A stretch of 64,000 nucleotides of DNA from Thermomonas brevis (GTDB taxonomy: Bacteria > Pseudomonadota > Gammaproteobacteria > Xanthomonadales > Xanthomonadaceae), in assembly GCF_014395425.1 (NCBI RefSeq), contig NZ_CP060711.1, positions 496,001 to 560,000 on the forward strand, in the 5' to 3' direction. The notes beneath the pieces were generated by a model. It was not told the DNA's origin. It did not search any database and saw nothing but the letters and a program-made list of their open reading frames with translations. Shown one piece after another: positions 8,305 through 18,048 of this stretch. Position 1 is the first letter of the stretch. Every line of letters starts with the position of its first letter. The translations under genes were made by a program, and so were the position numbers.

Positions 8305-9327
8305 TCAGTCGCCCATCAACTTCTGCGAATGCTCCCAGCGTTCCTGCGCGTCGATGGTGCGCTCCGCGGTCAGGCGGGCCTCCATGCGGTCCAGGCCGAT
8401 CTCCTCGCCGGTGTCGACGCAAAAACCGTACTCGCCGCTGTCCACGCGCTTGAGCGTGCTGTCGATCTTGCCGATCAGCTTGCGGTAGCGGTCGCGGGTG
8501 CGCAGTTCCAGCGAGTTCTCGGTCTCGCGGGTGGCGCGCTCGGCCTCGTCGCCGATGTCGCGCACTTCTTCCTTCAGGTTCTCGATGGTCTGCTTGGACT
8601 CTTCGACCAGGTCCGCGCGCCATTGCAGCAGCCGCTGGCGGAAATATTCCAGCTGCAGCGGATTCATGTATTCCTCGTCCGCCGACGGCTTGTAGCCGGC
8701 CGGCAGGATCGGGCGACCGGTGGCTTCGTCCACCTGATACGGCACGACCTTGTGCTTGCCCTTCGGCGCGGACTGGCCTTCGGACTTCTTCTTCACCGCT
8801 ACCATCACCTTCCCTTCTTTCTTGACCGCGACCGGCGCCGGCTTCGCTGCCGGCGGGGCCACGGGCTTCTGTGCGTCTTTCTTGGGGGCCGCCGGCGCGA
8901 CCTTGGCCGCCTTCTGCGGCTCCGGCGCGGGGACGGTCTTCTTCGTCGTGTCCTTGGCCTTCGCCACGACCGCCGGCTGCTTGGCCGGCTGCTTCGCGGG
9001 CGCGGGCTTCTTCGTCGCGGTCGCGGCCTTGGCCACGGGCTTCGCGGCCGGTTTTGCGACCGGCGCGGATTTCTTCGCCGCCGGCTTGGCGGCCGGCTTG
9101 GGCGCGGGCTTCTTCGGCGCCGGCTTGGCCGCCTTCTTGGCGACGACCTTCTTCGCCACCGCCGCCTTCTTCACGACGGCGGCCTTCTTCGCCGGAACGG
9201 CCTTTTTCGCCGCGACCGGCTTCTTGGCCGCGGGCTTGGCGGCCTTCTTGGCGGGAGCCGGCTTCTTCGCCGGGGCGACCTTCTTGGCCGGCTTGGCGGC
9301 CTTCTTGGCGGGTTTCTTCGCTGCCAC
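8305..9327 (-). CDS. dksA: DksA-type RNA polymerase-binding regulator with long basic extension
   Basis: 340 residues. Residues 1 to about 185 are almost only Lys, Ala, Pro and Val (repeats such as AAKKPAKK and APAKK), like histone H1 tails. Residues about 195-340 are DksA: the coiled-coil region [19 protein letters not shown] through [13 protein letters not shown], then the C-terminal globular part with [15 protein letters not shown]. Only one Cys (303) remains of the four zinc ligands; the other three positions are Thr, Thr and Ala. DksA binds the RNA polymerase secondary channel and, with ppGpp, controls stable RNA and amino-acid promoters. The basic arm may also bind DNA or RNA. Confidence 0.9.
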   Translation of the reverse strand: MAAKKPAKKAAKPAKKVAPAKKPAPAKKAAKPAAKKPVAAKKAVPAKKAAVVKKAAVAKKVVAKKAAKPAPKKPAPKPAAKPAAKKSAPVAKPAAKPVAKAATATKKPAPAKQPAKQPAVVAKAKDTTKKTVPAPEPQKAAKVAPAAPKKDAQKPVAPPAAKPAPVAVKKEGKVMVAVKKKSEGQSAPKGKHKVVPYQVDEATGRPILPAGYKPSADEEYMNPLQLEYFRQRLLQWRADLVEESKQTIENLKEEVRDIGDEAERATRETENSLELRTRDRYRKLIGKIDSTLKRVDSGEYGFCVDTGEEIGLDRMEARLTAERTIDAQERWEHSQKLMGD

Positions 9328-9449
9328 GTCCAGGTATTCCTTCGTTTTCCCTTGAGGCGGGAAGGCGCGCTGTTATACCCTGCTACGCGCAAGGCGGCAA
9401 CCGCGCAGGACTTGCCCGGCTCGCCGCCTCCCTGCCCCGTGATCGGTCC

Positions 9450-9680
9450 GTGATCGACAGACTCCTCATCGCGCTGCTGCGCGGCTACAAGCGCTGGATC
9501 AGCCCCCTGCTGGGGACGCGCTGCCGGTTCGTCCCGACGTGCTCGGAATACGCGATGGAAGCCATCGGCCGCTTCGGCGCGCTCAAGGGCAGCTGGCTGG
9601 CGGTCCGCCGCATCGGCCGCTGCCATCCCCTCCACCCCGGCGGGCACGACCCCGTGCCGCCCGCACAGGACTCCCCATGA
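9450..9680 (+). CDS. yidD: Membrane protein insertion efficiency factor YidD
   Basis: 76 residues from GTG at 9450 ([19 protein letters not shown]). The YidD hallmark is clear: [19 protein letters not shown], then [18 protein letters not shown] and the HPGGHDPVP tail. The family helps YidC insert membrane proteins and is usually next to rnpA and yidC. Here it instead lies upstream of a dihydroorotase gene, with TGA/ATG overlapping by four bases. Confidence 0.9.
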   Translation: MIDRLLIALLRGYKRWISPLLGTRCRFVPTCSEYAMEAIGRFGALKGSWLAVRRIGRCHPLHPGGHDPVPPAQDSP

Positions 9681-11023
9681 CTTCCACCCTGATCGTCAAC
9701 GCCCGGCTGGTCAACGAAGGCCGCGAATTCGACGGCGACCTGCGCTTCGCCGATGGCCGCATCGAATTGATCGGCGACGGCCTCGCCGCGAAGCCCGGCG
9801 AAACCGTCATCGACGCCAACGGCCGCCGCCTGCTGCCCGGCATGATCGACGACCAGGTGCATTTCCGCGAACCGGGCATGGAATACAAGGCCGACATCGC
9901 CACCGAATCCGCGGCGGCTGTGGCCGGCGGCCTGACCAGCTTCATGGACATGCCGAACACCCGGCCGCCGACGCTGGACAGCGCGGCGCTGGAGGACAAG
10001 TACCGTCGCGCCGCCGGCCGCGCCTGGGGCAACTACGGCTTCTACCATGGCGCCAGCAACGACAACCTGGAAGCGATCCGCGCGCTCGATCCGAAGGCCG
10101 CGCCCGGCATCAAGGTGTTCATGGGCGCATCCACCGGCAACATGCTGGTGGACGACCCGGCCACGCTGGACGCGATCTTCCGCGACACGCCGGTGCCGAT
10201 CATCACCCACTGCGAAGACACCCCGATGATCGACGCCACCCTCGCCGAATACCGGGCGAAGTACGGCGACGACATCCCGGTGGAATGCCACCCGGACATC
10301 CGCTCGCGCGAGGCCTGCATCAAGTCCACCCGCCTCGCGCTGGAGCTGGCGCGCCGCCACGGCACCCGCCTGCACGTGCTGCACATCAGCACCGCCGACG
10401 AACTGGCGCTGTTCGAGAAGGGCCCGCTGATCCGCGCCGACGGCAGCCGCAAGCAGATCACCGCCGAGACCTGCGTGCACTTCCTGCACTTCGCCCGCCC
10501 CGACTACGCGCGCCTCGGCAACTTCATCAAGTGCAACCCGGCGATCAAGGACGTGAGCGACCGCGACGCCATCATCCGCGCGCTGGCCGACGACGTGCTG
10601 GACGTGCTCGCCACCGACCACGCGCCGCACACGCTGGAAGAGAAGAACAAGCCGTACATCGACGCGCCCAGCGGCCTGCCGCTGGTGCAGTATGCGTTGA
10701 ACCTGGCGCTGGAGAAGGTGCACGATGGCCTGCTGACCACCGCGCAGGTGGTGCAGAAGTTCGCCCATGCGCCGGCGCAGCTGTTCGACGTCGAACGGCG
10801 CGGCTTCCTGCGCGAAGGCTACGCCGCCGATCTGGTGCTGGTGGAGGACACGCCGTTCACCGTGCAACGCTCCGACGTGCTGAGCAAATGCGGCTGGTCG
10901 CCGTTCGAGGGCATGACCTTCCGCTCGCGGATCGCCTCCACCTGGGTCAACGGCGTGCTGGCCTGGGACGGCGAGAAGCTGGTCGGCGCGCCGCAGGGAC
11001 AGCGGCTGACGTTCGACCGCTGA
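9677..11023 (+). CDS. pyrC: Dihydroorotase (class I-like)
   Basis: 448 residues of the amidohydrolase family. The N-terminal metal motif reads [14 protein letters not shown], where the first His of the usual HxH is replaced by Gln; the rest is canonical, with [11 protein letters not shown], the carboxylated-lysine region [35 protein letters not shown] and [10 protein letters not shown]. It makes dihydroorotate from carbamoyl aspartate in pyrimidine synthesis. The [10 protein letters not shown] variant recurs in a known bacterial subgroup, so I expect an active enzyme. The start overlaps the yidD stop and the end overlaps the next gene, so the three genes are probably co-transcribed. Confidence 0.87.
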   Translation: MTSTLIVNARLVNEGREFDGDLRFADGRIELIGDGLAAKPGETVIDANGRRLLPGMIDDQVHFREPGMEYKADIATESAAAVAGGLTSFMDMPNTRPPTLDSAALEDKYRRAAGRAWGNYGFYHGASNDNLEAIRALDPKAAPGIKVFMGASTGNMLVDDPATLDAIFRDTPVPIITHCEDTPMIDATLAEYRAKYGDDIPVECHPDIRSREACIKSTRLALELARRHGTRLHVLHISTADELALFEKGPLIRADGSRKQITAETCVHFLHFARPDYARLGNFIKCNPAIKDVSDRDAIIRALADDVLDVLATDHAPHTLEEKNKPYIDAPSGLPLVQYALNLALEKVHDGLLTTAQVVQKFAHAPAQLFDVERRGFLREGYAADLVLVEDTPFTVQRSDVLSKCGWSPFEGMTFRSRIASTWVNGVLAWDGEKLVGAPQGQRLTFDR

Positions 11024-11589
11024 TGCGCCGCGCGGCATTGCTGCTGTTCTGGCTCGCGGCGGCAAGCGGCGGCGCCGGCCAGGCAATCGCGGCCGAAGAC
11101 AAGGCGCTTGCCGATGCCGCGCAACCCCGCGATGAAGTTGCGCGCTTCCTCGGCAGCGTCTCGAAGCTGGCGGGCCCGAACCGGCTGCGCACCTTGCTGG
11201 AACTCTACGATCAGGCCCCGACTCTCAAACCGCTGACGTATCCCAAGACGCTGGTATTCACGCCGGTCGCGGAGTTGGCGGAGCGCACGGGCATCTCCTC
11301 AGTCGAATACGGCACATACGCCGTCGACGGCTTCCTCGCCATCCTTCCCACGGCAACATGCGTGCGATTCGACCGGATGCTCGAGCAGGCAGGTCTGCGC
11401 CCCCTGCCCGGAACGGTCCCGGCATCGCTCGTCCAGCACGGCCCGACGCCCGATGGCGTCGTCTGGTACTACAAGGCAAGCGGCCGGATTGCCGGTGCGG
11501 AAGCGGATGCCTTCGCGACGAACCTGACCATGCCTTGCCTGGCCGGATTGAAGATCGGCCCGCCCGAACAGGCGCGCAAGGGCGATTGA
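11023..11589 (+). CDS. Secreted protein of unknown function
   Basis: 188 residues; ATG overlaps the pyrC stop by one base. A Sec signal peptide ([25 protein letters not shown]) marks it as exported. The mature part has two Cys (in ATCVRFDRML and MPCLAGLKIG) that could form a disulfide, and no domain I recognise. Base composition is slightly less GC-rich than its neighbours. The gene ends one base before the convergent folE2. Confidence 0.75.
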   Translation: MRRAALLLFWLAAASGGAGQAIAAEDKALADAAQPRDEVARFLGSVSKLAGPNRLRTLLELYDQAPTLKPLTYPKTLVFTPVAELAERTGISSVEYGTYAVDGFLAILPTATCVRFDRMLEQAGLRPLPGTVPASLVQHGPTPDGVVWYYKASGRIAGAEADAFATNLTMPCLAGLKIGPPEQARKGD

Positions 11590-11590
11590 G

Positions 11591-12514
11591 TCAGGCGTTC
11601 CTGCCGCTGACGCTGGCCACGGCGTCGTGCGGGTGCAGGCTCTCGAAGTGGGCCACCCGCGCGCTCCAAGCGGCGACGCGCGCGTCGGCGGCGAGCACCG
11701 ACGCCACCCGGCGCGCGGCATCCTCGCAGAACATCAGGTTGGCGGCGTTGGCGAGCGCGAACGCCTGCTCGTCCTCGCGCTTCACCGCCGTCTGCACGGG
11801 CGTGCCCAGCGCGGTTTCCAGCGCGTCCGCCAGCGAGGCCAGCGGCAATTCGTCGAACGCCGGGCGCAGTTCCACGCGGATCTCGGCGCGGCTGCGCTGC
11901 GCGTGCGGGGTGGCGGCCAGGCCGCGACCGCTTTCCAGCCAGTCGCGCACGCTCGCGGTCGGCACGCTCGCGGCGTCGCCGAAGTCGCCGGCGAAGCGCT
12001 GCGCGTTGGCCTGGCGCGACAGCGCGGCGGAGGCCGGACAGGTGCTGGAGTATTCGACCGAGAACGCCAGCGTCAGCCGCAGGTGGCCGTCGGCCAGTTC
12101 GGCCTCCACCTCGACCGGATAGCGCTTCCAGCCGGCGTTGTCGCTGAGCAGCGCCTTGCGCAGCAGCAGGTGTTCGTAGCGCAGGCGCAGCCGCGCGCGC
12201 GTCGCCAGCCCGTTCTGCGAGGCGATGCAGGCGTCCAGCAGCCGGCGCAGCGACGGCGCGCCCAGCGTCTCGTTGGCCAGGCCCTGCTGCAGTTGCAGGT
12301 ACAGGCGCGACATGTGGATGCCGCGCGCGGCGGCGTCGCCCAGATCCACCGCCACGTCGACGCTGGCGGGCGTCAGCAGCGGCTGGCCGGCGTCGCCGGC
12401 GAGGCGGATCGGCAGCGCCATGCCGTCCATGCCCACCCAGTCCAGCGGGCGCGCCAGCGCGACCGCGTCGAAGGCGACATCGGGCAGCGCGGCCGGGGAG
12501 AAGCTCTTGTGCAT
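11591..12514 (-). CDS. folE2: GTP cyclohydrolase FolE2 (type IB)
   Basis: 307 residues. The family's catalytic Cys159 lies in the invariant EYSSTCPASAALSRQ, and the conserved C-terminal NAANLMFCEDAAR region is present. FolE2 makes 7,8-dihydroneopterin triphosphate from GTP, the first step of folate and queuosine synthesis, and works with metals other than zinc; it is often induced by zinc shortage. The ATG at 12514 begins MHKSFSPAALPDVAFD, a normal family N-terminus. Upstream in-frame starts extend into the intergenic region and were not used. Confidence 0.92.
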   Translation of the reverse strand: MHKSFSPAALPDVAFDAVALARPLDWVGMDGMALPIRLAGDAGQPLLTPASVDVAVDLGDAAARGIHMSRLYLQLQQGLANETLGAPSLRRLLDACIASQNGLATRARLRLRYEHLLLRKALLSDNAGWKRYPVEVEAELADGHLRLTLAFSVEYSSTCPASAALSRQANAQRFAGDFGDAASVPTASVRDWLESGRGLAATPHAQRSRAEIRVELRPAFDELPLASLADALETALGTPVQTAVKREDEQAFALANAANLMFCEDAARRVASVLAADARVAAWSARVAHFESLHPHDAVASVSGRNA

Positions 12515-12615
12515 TGCGACATTGTACCGGCACCGGCGCGCGCGCCCGCGCAACAGTCCGGTGCATTGCCGGGCCGGTTCATTTCCGGCCGGCGCGGCGC
12601 CTTGGCGCGCGAGCC

Positions 12616-13284
12616 TCAACCGCGGGCGGCGCGCCAGGCGGCGAACAGAACCGCCGGCGGCGGCATCGGCCCCGAACGGCCACGGGACAGGCGGCGCAGG
12701 CGGCCGTGCACCAGCGCTGCATGGAGGCGCTCCGGGCGCGCGCCGTCTCGCAGCGGGGGCAGCGCCAGCAGGCTGGATACGTCGGTTCCGGCGGCCGGTA
12801 TCCCGCGCTCCGGCAGGCGCAGCACCCACTCGGCCAGCAGCGCGTCGGCCATCGCCAGCGCGGACGCGGGCGCCGCATCGAACAATTCCGCCGAGACCGC
12901 CGACACCGCAGCGGCGAACGGTTCCAGCCCGCGCAGCGCCGCCGCGCGATCGCCCTCGGGATGGCGGCTGGCGCGCAGCGCCGGGATGGCGTCGGCCAGC
13001 ATCCGCCAGTCGGCAGGCTGCTTCTGCAAGGCCAGCCCCAGCGGATGCCGGCGCGCGCCGCGCGACCAGCCGGCCAGTTCCTCCTCCCACCAGCCCAGCT
13101 TGGCCGCGCCGGGCGTCGGGTCTTCGCCGCCCCAGGCGGCCTCGGCCAGCTCGCCGCGCAGGGCCAGCCAGGCGCGCGCGCGCTGGCGCTGCGCCGCCGG
13201 CAGGAACACCTCGGCCACGGCCCATTCCGGCCACTGCGCCTGCCATTTGGCGAGAAAACTGTCGAGGGAAGCGCTGTCGGTCAT
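12616..13284 (-). CDS. Short phytoene/squalene synthase-like protein
   Basis: 222 residues from ATG at 13284. The helical segments AQWPEWAVAEVFLPAAQRQRA, LGWWEEELAGWSRGARRHPL and VSAVSAELFDA resemble the trans-isoprenyl synthase fold of a protein that lies next to ubiG and gph in many Xanthomonadaceae. The Asp-rich DxxxD motifs needed for prenyl diphosphate binding are not evident, and the protein is about 50-80 residues shorter than true phytoene synthases, so activity is doubtful. The role is unknown. Confidence 0.7.
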   Translation of the reverse strand: MTDSASLDSFLAKWQAQWPEWAVAEVFLPAAQRQRARAWLALRGELAEAAWGGEDPTPGAAKLGWWEEELAGWSRGARRHPLGLALQKQPADWRMLADAIPALRASRHPEGDRAAALRGLEPFAAAVSAVSAELFDAAPASALAMADALLAEWVLRLPERGIPAAGTDVSSLLALPPLRDGARPERLHAALVHGRLRRLSRGRSGPMPPPAVLFAAWRAARG

Positions 13285-13427
13285 GGGGAAATTGTAGGCG
13301 GAGGGTGGCTGCGGGCTGTCGGGCATCCATTCGGCAGCGCCGCGCGCGCCGGAGCGAGGCGCGTTCGATGCCCCATGCAACGAAAGCCGGCGCGATGCGT
13401 ACGGGATCGGAGCGAAGCTTGCGCCGC

Positions 13428-14096
13428 TCAGGGCATCGCGATTCCATCGAGCAGCGCGCGCGCCGTCTCCGCCATCGCATCGCCGCCCCACCCGGCCGGA
13501 TCGTCGCCGTCCGGGCGATAGCCCCACAACGCCACCACCGAACGCATGCCGGCGGCGCGGGCGGCGTCGATGTCGCGCTGGTCGTCGCCCACGTAGACGC
13601 AGTCGGCGATGGCGGTCTCCAGCGCCTGCGCCGCGTGCAGCAGCGGCAGCGGATGCGGCTTGCGCTGCGGCAGGGTGTCGCCGCCGATCAGGACGGCGCA
13701 GCGCGCATCCCAGCCGAGCGCGGGCACGATCTGCTTCGCCAGATATTCCGGCTTGTTGGTGACGATGCCCCAGCGGCTGCCGGCGGCCTCGATGGCATCC
13801 AGCAGTTCGGCCACGCCGTCGAACAGGACGCTGTGCCTGCCCAGCTCCTGTTCGTAGGTGTCGAGGAACTCGCGGATCAGCTCCGGCGGGACGTCGCCGC
13901 CCAGTTCGGGAAACGCCGCCGCGCTCATCGCCCGCGAGCCTTTCGATACGTGCGGGCGCAGCTCGGCCAGCGGCATCACGCCCTGCCCACGCGCGGCGCG
14001 CATCCGATTGACGGTGGCGGCCATGTCCGGCGCGCTGTCGAGCAGGGTGCCGTCGAGGTCGAACAGCATCAGCTTCGGAAACGTCGGCGCGCTCAT
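13428..14096 (-). CDS. gph: Phosphoglycolate phosphatase, HAD family
   Basis: 222 residues. HAD motif I is [13 protein letters not shown] at about 12-24; the helical cap follows; motif II is VTNKPEYLA, and the Lys/Asp motifs are [15 protein letters not shown] and [17 protein letters not shown]. Gph hydrolyses 2-phosphoglycolate formed during DNA repair. In this lineage MupP, acting in peptidoglycan recycling, is a close relative in the same position, so that role is an alternative. The start overlaps the end of ubiG by four bases. Confidence 0.88.
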   Translation of the reverse strand: MSAPTFPKLMLFDLDGTLLDSAPDMAATVNRMRAARGQGVMPLAELRPHVSKGSRAMSAAAFPELGGDVPPELIREFLDTYEQELGRHSVLFDGVAELLDAIEAAGSRWGIVTNKPEYLAKQIVPALGWDARCAVLIGGDTLPQRKPHPLPLLHAAQALETAIADCVYVGDDQRDIDAARAAGMRSVVALWGYRPDGDDPAGWGGDAMAETARALLDGIAMP

Positions 14097-14818
14097 TCCG
14101 GCTTGCGCGCGCAGGCCAGATAGTTCACGTCGGTGCGGCGCACGATCCGCGCGCGGTTGCGCCACGGTTGGTACATCAGCCCGCTGACGTCCTCCAGCTC
14201 CAGCCCGGCGTCGCGCAGCAGGCGCGCCAGTTCCGACGGCTTGATGAAGTCGCGGTACTGGTGGGTGCCCTTGGGCAACAGGCGGGCGACGTATTCCGCG
14301 CCGACGATCGCCAGCGCGAACGCCGCCGGGGTGCGGTTCAGCGTCGAGAGGAACAGGCGTCCGCCGGGCTTCAGCAGCGTCGCGCAGGCACGGACGATGG
14401 AGGCCGGATCGGGGACGTGCTCCAGCATCTCCATGCAGGTGACGGCATCGAACGAGGCCGGCGCTTCCCCGGCCAGCGCTTCCACCGGCATCTGCCGGTA
14501 TTCGACCTTGATGCCGGGCTGTTGCTGGGAGAGCTCGAGGCCGTGCAGGCGCGCCACCTTCAGCAGGTTCGGCGCGAGGTCGATGGCGGTCACCTGCGCG
14601 CCCGACTTCGCCAGCGCCTCGCTGAGCAGGCCGCCGCCGCAGCCCACGTCCAGCACCCTGGCGTCGCGCAGCGTCGTGCGCTCGGCCACGTAGCCCAGCC
14701 GCGCGGGATTCAGCGCGTGCAGCGCCTTCTGCGGGCCGTCCGGATCCCACCAGCGCTGGGCGAGGTCGTCGAACTTGTCGAGTTCGGCCTGGGAATAGTT
14801 GCCTGCTTCCGCGTTCAT
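14093..14818 (-). CDS. ubiG: UbiG, ubiquinone O-methyltransferase
   Basis: 241 residues. The SAM-binding motif VLDVGCGGG is at 55-63, preceded by the UbiG signature [23 protein letters not shown]. The post-motif [10 protein letters not shown] and the C-terminal [18 protein letters not shown] are typical. It performs both O-methylations in ubiquinone synthesis on the inner membrane surface. It overlaps the upstream amidohydrolase gene and the downstream gph gene by four bases each, so the three genes form one translational unit. Confidence 0.94.
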   Translation of the reverse strand: MNAEAGNYSQAELDKFDDLAQRWWDPDGPQKALHALNPARLGYVAERTTLRDARVLDVGCGGGLLSEALAKSGAQVTAIDLAPNLLKVARLHGLELSQQQPGIKVEYRQMPVEALAGEAPASFDAVTCMEMLEHVPDPASIVRACATLLKPGGRLFLSTLNRTPAAFALAIVGAEYVARLLPKGTHQYRDFIKPSELARLLRDAGLELEDVSGLMYQPWRNRARIVRRTDVNYLACARKPE

Positions 14819-16152
14819 GCCCGCACCTTCGCGATCCGTTCGCGCCACTGCCGCGCATTGGCGACAATGGCGTCGATGTCCATGTCCACCAGCGCGCGTT
14901 CGCGCAGCTTGCGCACGCCGGCGATCCACACGTCGCTGACCTGCTGGCGGCCGGCCGCGTAGACGAGCTGCGAGGCGACGTGGTGCAACGGCTGGGTTTC
15001 GAGCGCCGACAGATCGACGCAGACCAGGTCGGCCTGCTTGCCGATTTCAATGCTGCCGATGCGGTCGTCGAAGCCCAGCGCCTTCGCGCCGCCCAGCGTG
15101 GCCGCGCGCAGCGCCTCAAACGCGGAGAAGCCGGCCGCGTCGTTGGCGACCGCCTTGCCCAGCAGTGCGGCGGTACGCGTCTCGCCGAACATGTCGAGGT
15201 CGTTGTTGCTGGCGCAGCCGTCGGTGCCGATGGCGAGGTTCACCCCGGCCTTCAGCAGCGCGCATGCCGGGCAGAAGCCCGAGGCCAGCTTGAGGTTGGA
15301 TTCCGGGCAGTGCACCACGCTGACGCCGCGCTCGGCGCAGAGGTGGATTTCGGCATCAAGGAGCTGGGTCATGTGCACCGCGATCAGGCGGTCGTTGACC
15401 AGCCCGAGGCGATCCAGCCGCGCCAGCGGGCGCTGGCCGTGCAGCTTGATCGAATCCGCCACTTCCTGCGCGGTCTCGTGGGTGTGCAGATGCACCGGCA
15501 CGTCGAGCTGGTCGGACAGCATCCGCACGCGCTCGAAGTTGGCGTCGTTGACCGTGTACGGCGCGTGCGGGGCGAACGCGGTGCCGACCAGCGGATCGCC
15601 GCGCCAGGCATCGTGCAGTTCGCAGGCGCGGTCGAAGTATTCGTCGTCGGTCTTCGCCCACGCGCTGGGGAAATCGATGATCACCGCGCCGACCCGCGCG
15701 CGGAAGCCGTGCTTCCTGTAGACGGCGGCCTGCACGTCGGGGAAGAAGTAGTTCTCGTTGGCGCAGGTGGTGCCCCCGCGCAGCATCTCGGCGATCGACA
15801 GCGTCATGCCGTCGGCCACGAACTCCGGCCCGATCACCGCCGCTTCCACCGGCCAGATGTGCTCGCGCAGCCAGGTCATCAGCGGCAGGTCGTCGGCGAC
15901 GCCGCGCAGCAGCGTCATCGGGTTGTGGGTGTGGGCGTTGACGAGGCCGGGGATCAGCGCGGCGTCGGGGCGCGAGACGGTTTCCTTCGCGGCGAAGCGC
16001 GCGCGCGCCTCACTGATGGGCAGCACCGCGACGATGCGATCCCCGGAAACGGCGACGGCGTGATCCTCGAGGACCACGCCGTGCGGGACGACCGGCACCA
16101 CCCAGCCGGCTTCGATGATCAGATCGCAGGACTGCGAAGTACTTTCCGTCAT
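14815..16152 (-). CDS. TRZ/ATZ amidohydrolase, probable SAH/MTA deaminase
   Basis: 445 residues of the cyclic amidohydrolase family. Metal ligands are His74 and His76 in [11 protein letters not shown], the [10 protein letters not shown] motif, [11 protein letters not shown], and the Asp of [14 protein letters not shown]. This pattern fits 5'-methylthioadenosine/S-adenosylhomocysteine deaminases (MtaD). The position directly upstream of a SAM methyltransferase (ubiG) makes removal of the SAH by-product a sensible role, by inference. Related family members deaminate guanine or triazines, so the substrate is not certain. Confidence 0.82.
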   Translation of the reverse strand: MTESTSQSCDLIIEAGWVVPVVPHGVVLEDHAVAVSGDRIVAVLPISEARARFAAKETVSRPDAALIPGLVNAHTHNPMTLLRGVADDLPLMTWLREHIWPVEAAVIGPEFVADGMTLSIAEMLRGGTTCANENYFFPDVQAAVYRKHGFRARVGAVIIDFPSAWAKTDDEYFDRACELHDAWRGDPLVGTAFAPHAPYTVNDANFERVRMLSDQLDVPVHLHTHETAQEVADSIKLHGQRPLARLDRLGLVNDRLIAVHMTQLLDAEIHLCAERGVSVVHCPESNLKLASGFCPACALLKAGVNLAIGTDGCASNNDLDMFGETRTAALLGKAVANDAAGFSAFEALRAATLGGAKALGFDDRIGSIEIGKQADLVCVDLSALETQPLHHVASQLVYAAGRQQVSDVWIAGVRKLRERALVDMDIDAIVANARQWRERIAKVRA

Positions 16153-16165
16153 GGCTTTGCTCTTC

Positions 16166-16300
16166 TCCCTCCCTTGTGCCGCAGGCGCAGGGGAGGGTTG
16201 GGGAGGGGTGCTTTTCGGTGCCCTTGCCGCGCCCGATCCAGGGCAAGATCAACAGCACCCCACCCTAGCCCTCCCCTGCGCCTGCGGCGCAAGGGAGGGA
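16166..16300. repeat. Large inverted dispersed repeat
   Basis: Two 46-bp arms (16166-16211 and 16255-16300) are near-perfect inverted copies with a handful of mismatches, rich in CCCTCCC and GCCGCAGGCGCAGG. They lie between the amidohydrolase start and the efp stop. The RNA would fold into one very stable stem and may terminate efp transcription. This composition is common for intergenic repeats in Xanthomonadaceae. Confidence 0.8.
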
Positions 16301-16306
16301 ACAGGA

Positions 16307-16873
16307 TCACTTCACGCGCGAAACGTACTCGCCGCTGCGGGTATCGACCTTGATGACTTCATCCTGGCCGACGAACAGCGGCACGCGCACCACCGCGCCC
16401 GTTTCCAGCGTGGCCGGCTTGCCGCCGGTACCGGCGGTGTCGCCCTTCACGCCCGGATCGGTCTCGACGATCTTCAGTTCGACGAAGTTCGGCGGCGTCA
16501 CCTGGATCGGGTTGCCGTTGAACAGGGTGACCACGCAGTCTTCCTCGCCCTTGATCCACTTGGCAGCATCGCCGACGCCGGCCTTGTCGGCCTGCACCTG
16601 CTCGAAGGTTTCCTGGTTCATGAAGTGCCAGTACTCGCCATCGTTGTACAGGTACTGCATGTCGGTATCGACCACGTCGGCGGCTTCCACCGAGTCGGTG
16701 GACTTCATGGTGATTTCCTGCACGCGGCCGGTGCGGATCTGGCGGTAGCGCACGCGGGTGAAGGCCTGGCCCTTGCCCGGCTTCACGTAATCGGTTTCGA
16801 AGATGACCGCAGGCTCGTTGTTGACCAGGATTTTCTGGCCGGATTTGACGTCGTTCATGCCGAGGGTGGCCAT
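16307..16873 (-). CDS. efp: Elongation factor P
   Basis: 188 residues, the standard length. The loop VKPGKGQAF contains Lys34, the site that EpmA/EpmB lysylate in the E. coli system. EF-P binds between the P and E sites and rescues ribosomes stalled at polyproline. The three OB-like domains are complete, ending in [12 protein letters not shown]. The gene for EpmB is divergent, 90 bp away, so enzyme and substrate are genetically linked; epmA is not in the window. A Shine-Dalgarno AAGGAG lies upstream of ATG 16873. Confidence 0.96.
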   Translation of the reverse strand: MATLGMNDVKSGQKILVNNEPAVIFETDYVKPGKGQAFTRVRYRQIRTGRVQEITMKSTDSVEAADVVDTDMQYLYNDGEYWHFMNQETFEQVQADKAGVGDAAKWIKGEEDCVVTLFNGNPIQVTPPNFVELKIVETDPGVKGDTAGTGGKPATLETGAVVRVPLFVGQDEVIKVDTRSGEYVSRVK

Positions 16874-16963
16874 GGATACTCCTTGGGGCCACCCGGCAGG
16901 GCGGCTAAACTGTGGGTTTCCGAGGGTTCCGGCGCGGCCGGAACGGTGTGTTTGCAGCCCGAC

Positions 16964-18004
16964 ATGATACCCGCAGCCCCCACCCCCTTGCAGCACTCCG
17001 AGCCGCGCCGCTGGCAGGCGCTGTGGCGCGATGCCGTGCGCGACCCGCGCGAGCTGCTGGCCCTGCTCGGGCTGGAATCGCTGGCCGACGGCCTGTCCGA
17101 CGCCGCCGCGGCGCAGTTCCCGCTGCGGGTGCCGCGCGGCTTCGTCGCCCGCATGCACTACGGCGACCCTGCCGATCCGCTGCTGCGGCAGGTGCTGCCG
17201 GTGCTGGACGAAGAGCGCCTCGTCCCCGGCTTCGGCCTGGATGCGGTGGGCGACGCGGCGGCCCGGCGCGGCGGCGGCGTCATCCACAAGTACAACGGCC
17301 GCGCCCTGCTGATCGCCACCGGCAGCTGCGCGGTGAACTGCCGCTACTGCTTCCGCCGCCACTATCCCTATGCCGACGACATTGCCGCCGCTGCCGGCTG
17401 GCGCGAAGCGGTGGCGCTGATCGCGGGCGACGCCTCGATCCACGAGGTGATCCTGTCCGGCGGCGACCCGCTGTCGCTGGCCGAGCACAAGCTGGCCGAG
17501 CTGACCGACGCCCTCCGCGCCATCCCGCACGTCCGCCGCCTGCGCATCCACACCCGCCTGCCGATCGTGCTGCCCGAGCGCGTCGACGCCGGCCTGCTGG
17601 ACTGGCTGCGCGGCCTGCCGTGGCCGGTCGCGCTGGTCGTCCACGCTAACCACGCCAACGAGTTCGATGCGTCCGTCGATGCGGCGATGGCGGCGCTGCG
17701 CGCGGCGGGGGTCACCCTACTCAACCAGGCGGTGCTGCTGCGCGGCGTCAACGACTCGGTCGAGGCGCTGGCCAATTTGTGCGAACGCGGTCACGAAGCC
17801 GGTGTGCTGCCCTACTACCTGCACCAGCTCGACCGCGTCGCCGGCGCGGCGCATTTCGAGGTGGACGACGCCGAAGCGCTGGCCCTGCACGCCGCGCTGG
17901 CGGCGCGCCTGCCGGGCTACCTGGTGCCGAAGCTGGTGCGCGAAATCGCCGGCCAGCCCGGCAAGACGCCGCTGGCGCAGGCGTCTACAGCCGCGACGGG
18001 ATGA
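16964..18004 (+). CDS. epmB: EF-P (R)-beta-lysylation protein EpmB
   Basis: 346 residues. A radical-SAM Cys motif CAVNCRYC is at 122-129 (Cys122, 126, 129), followed by [17 protein letters not shown] and [16 protein letters not shown], all typical of the lysine 2,3-aminomutase family. The short length and divergent efp identify EpmB, which converts alpha-lysine to beta-lysine for EF-P modification, rather than KamA. ATG 16964 is chosen; an upstream extension lacks family similarity. Confidence 0.92.
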   Translation: MIPAAPTPLQHSEPRRWQALWRDAVRDPRELLALLGLESLADGLSDAAAAQFPLRVPRGFVARMHYGDPADPLLRQVLPVLDEERLVPGFGLDAVGDAAARRGGGVIHKYNGRALLIATGSCAVNCRYCFRRHYPYADDIAAAAGWREAVALIAGDASIHEVILSGGDPLSLAEHKLAELTDALRAIPHVRRLRIHTRLPIVLPERVDAGLLDWLRGLPWPVALVVHANHANEFDASVDAAMAALRAAGVTLLNQAVLLRGVNDSVEALANLCERGHEAGVLPYYLHQLDRVAGAAHFEVDDAEALALHAALAARLPGYLVPKLVREIAGQPGKTPLAQASTAATG

Positions 18005-18048
18005 TGGTGTAGCCTGTCCGCAACACCGCTGCAAGACCGTTTCCACGC

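Noticed and set aside
8820..9320. Separate plus-strand Gly/Phe/Ala-rich gene opposite the DksA extension
   Set aside because: It is the antisense of the AAKKPAKK repeat, which produces artificial low-complexity frames on the other strand.
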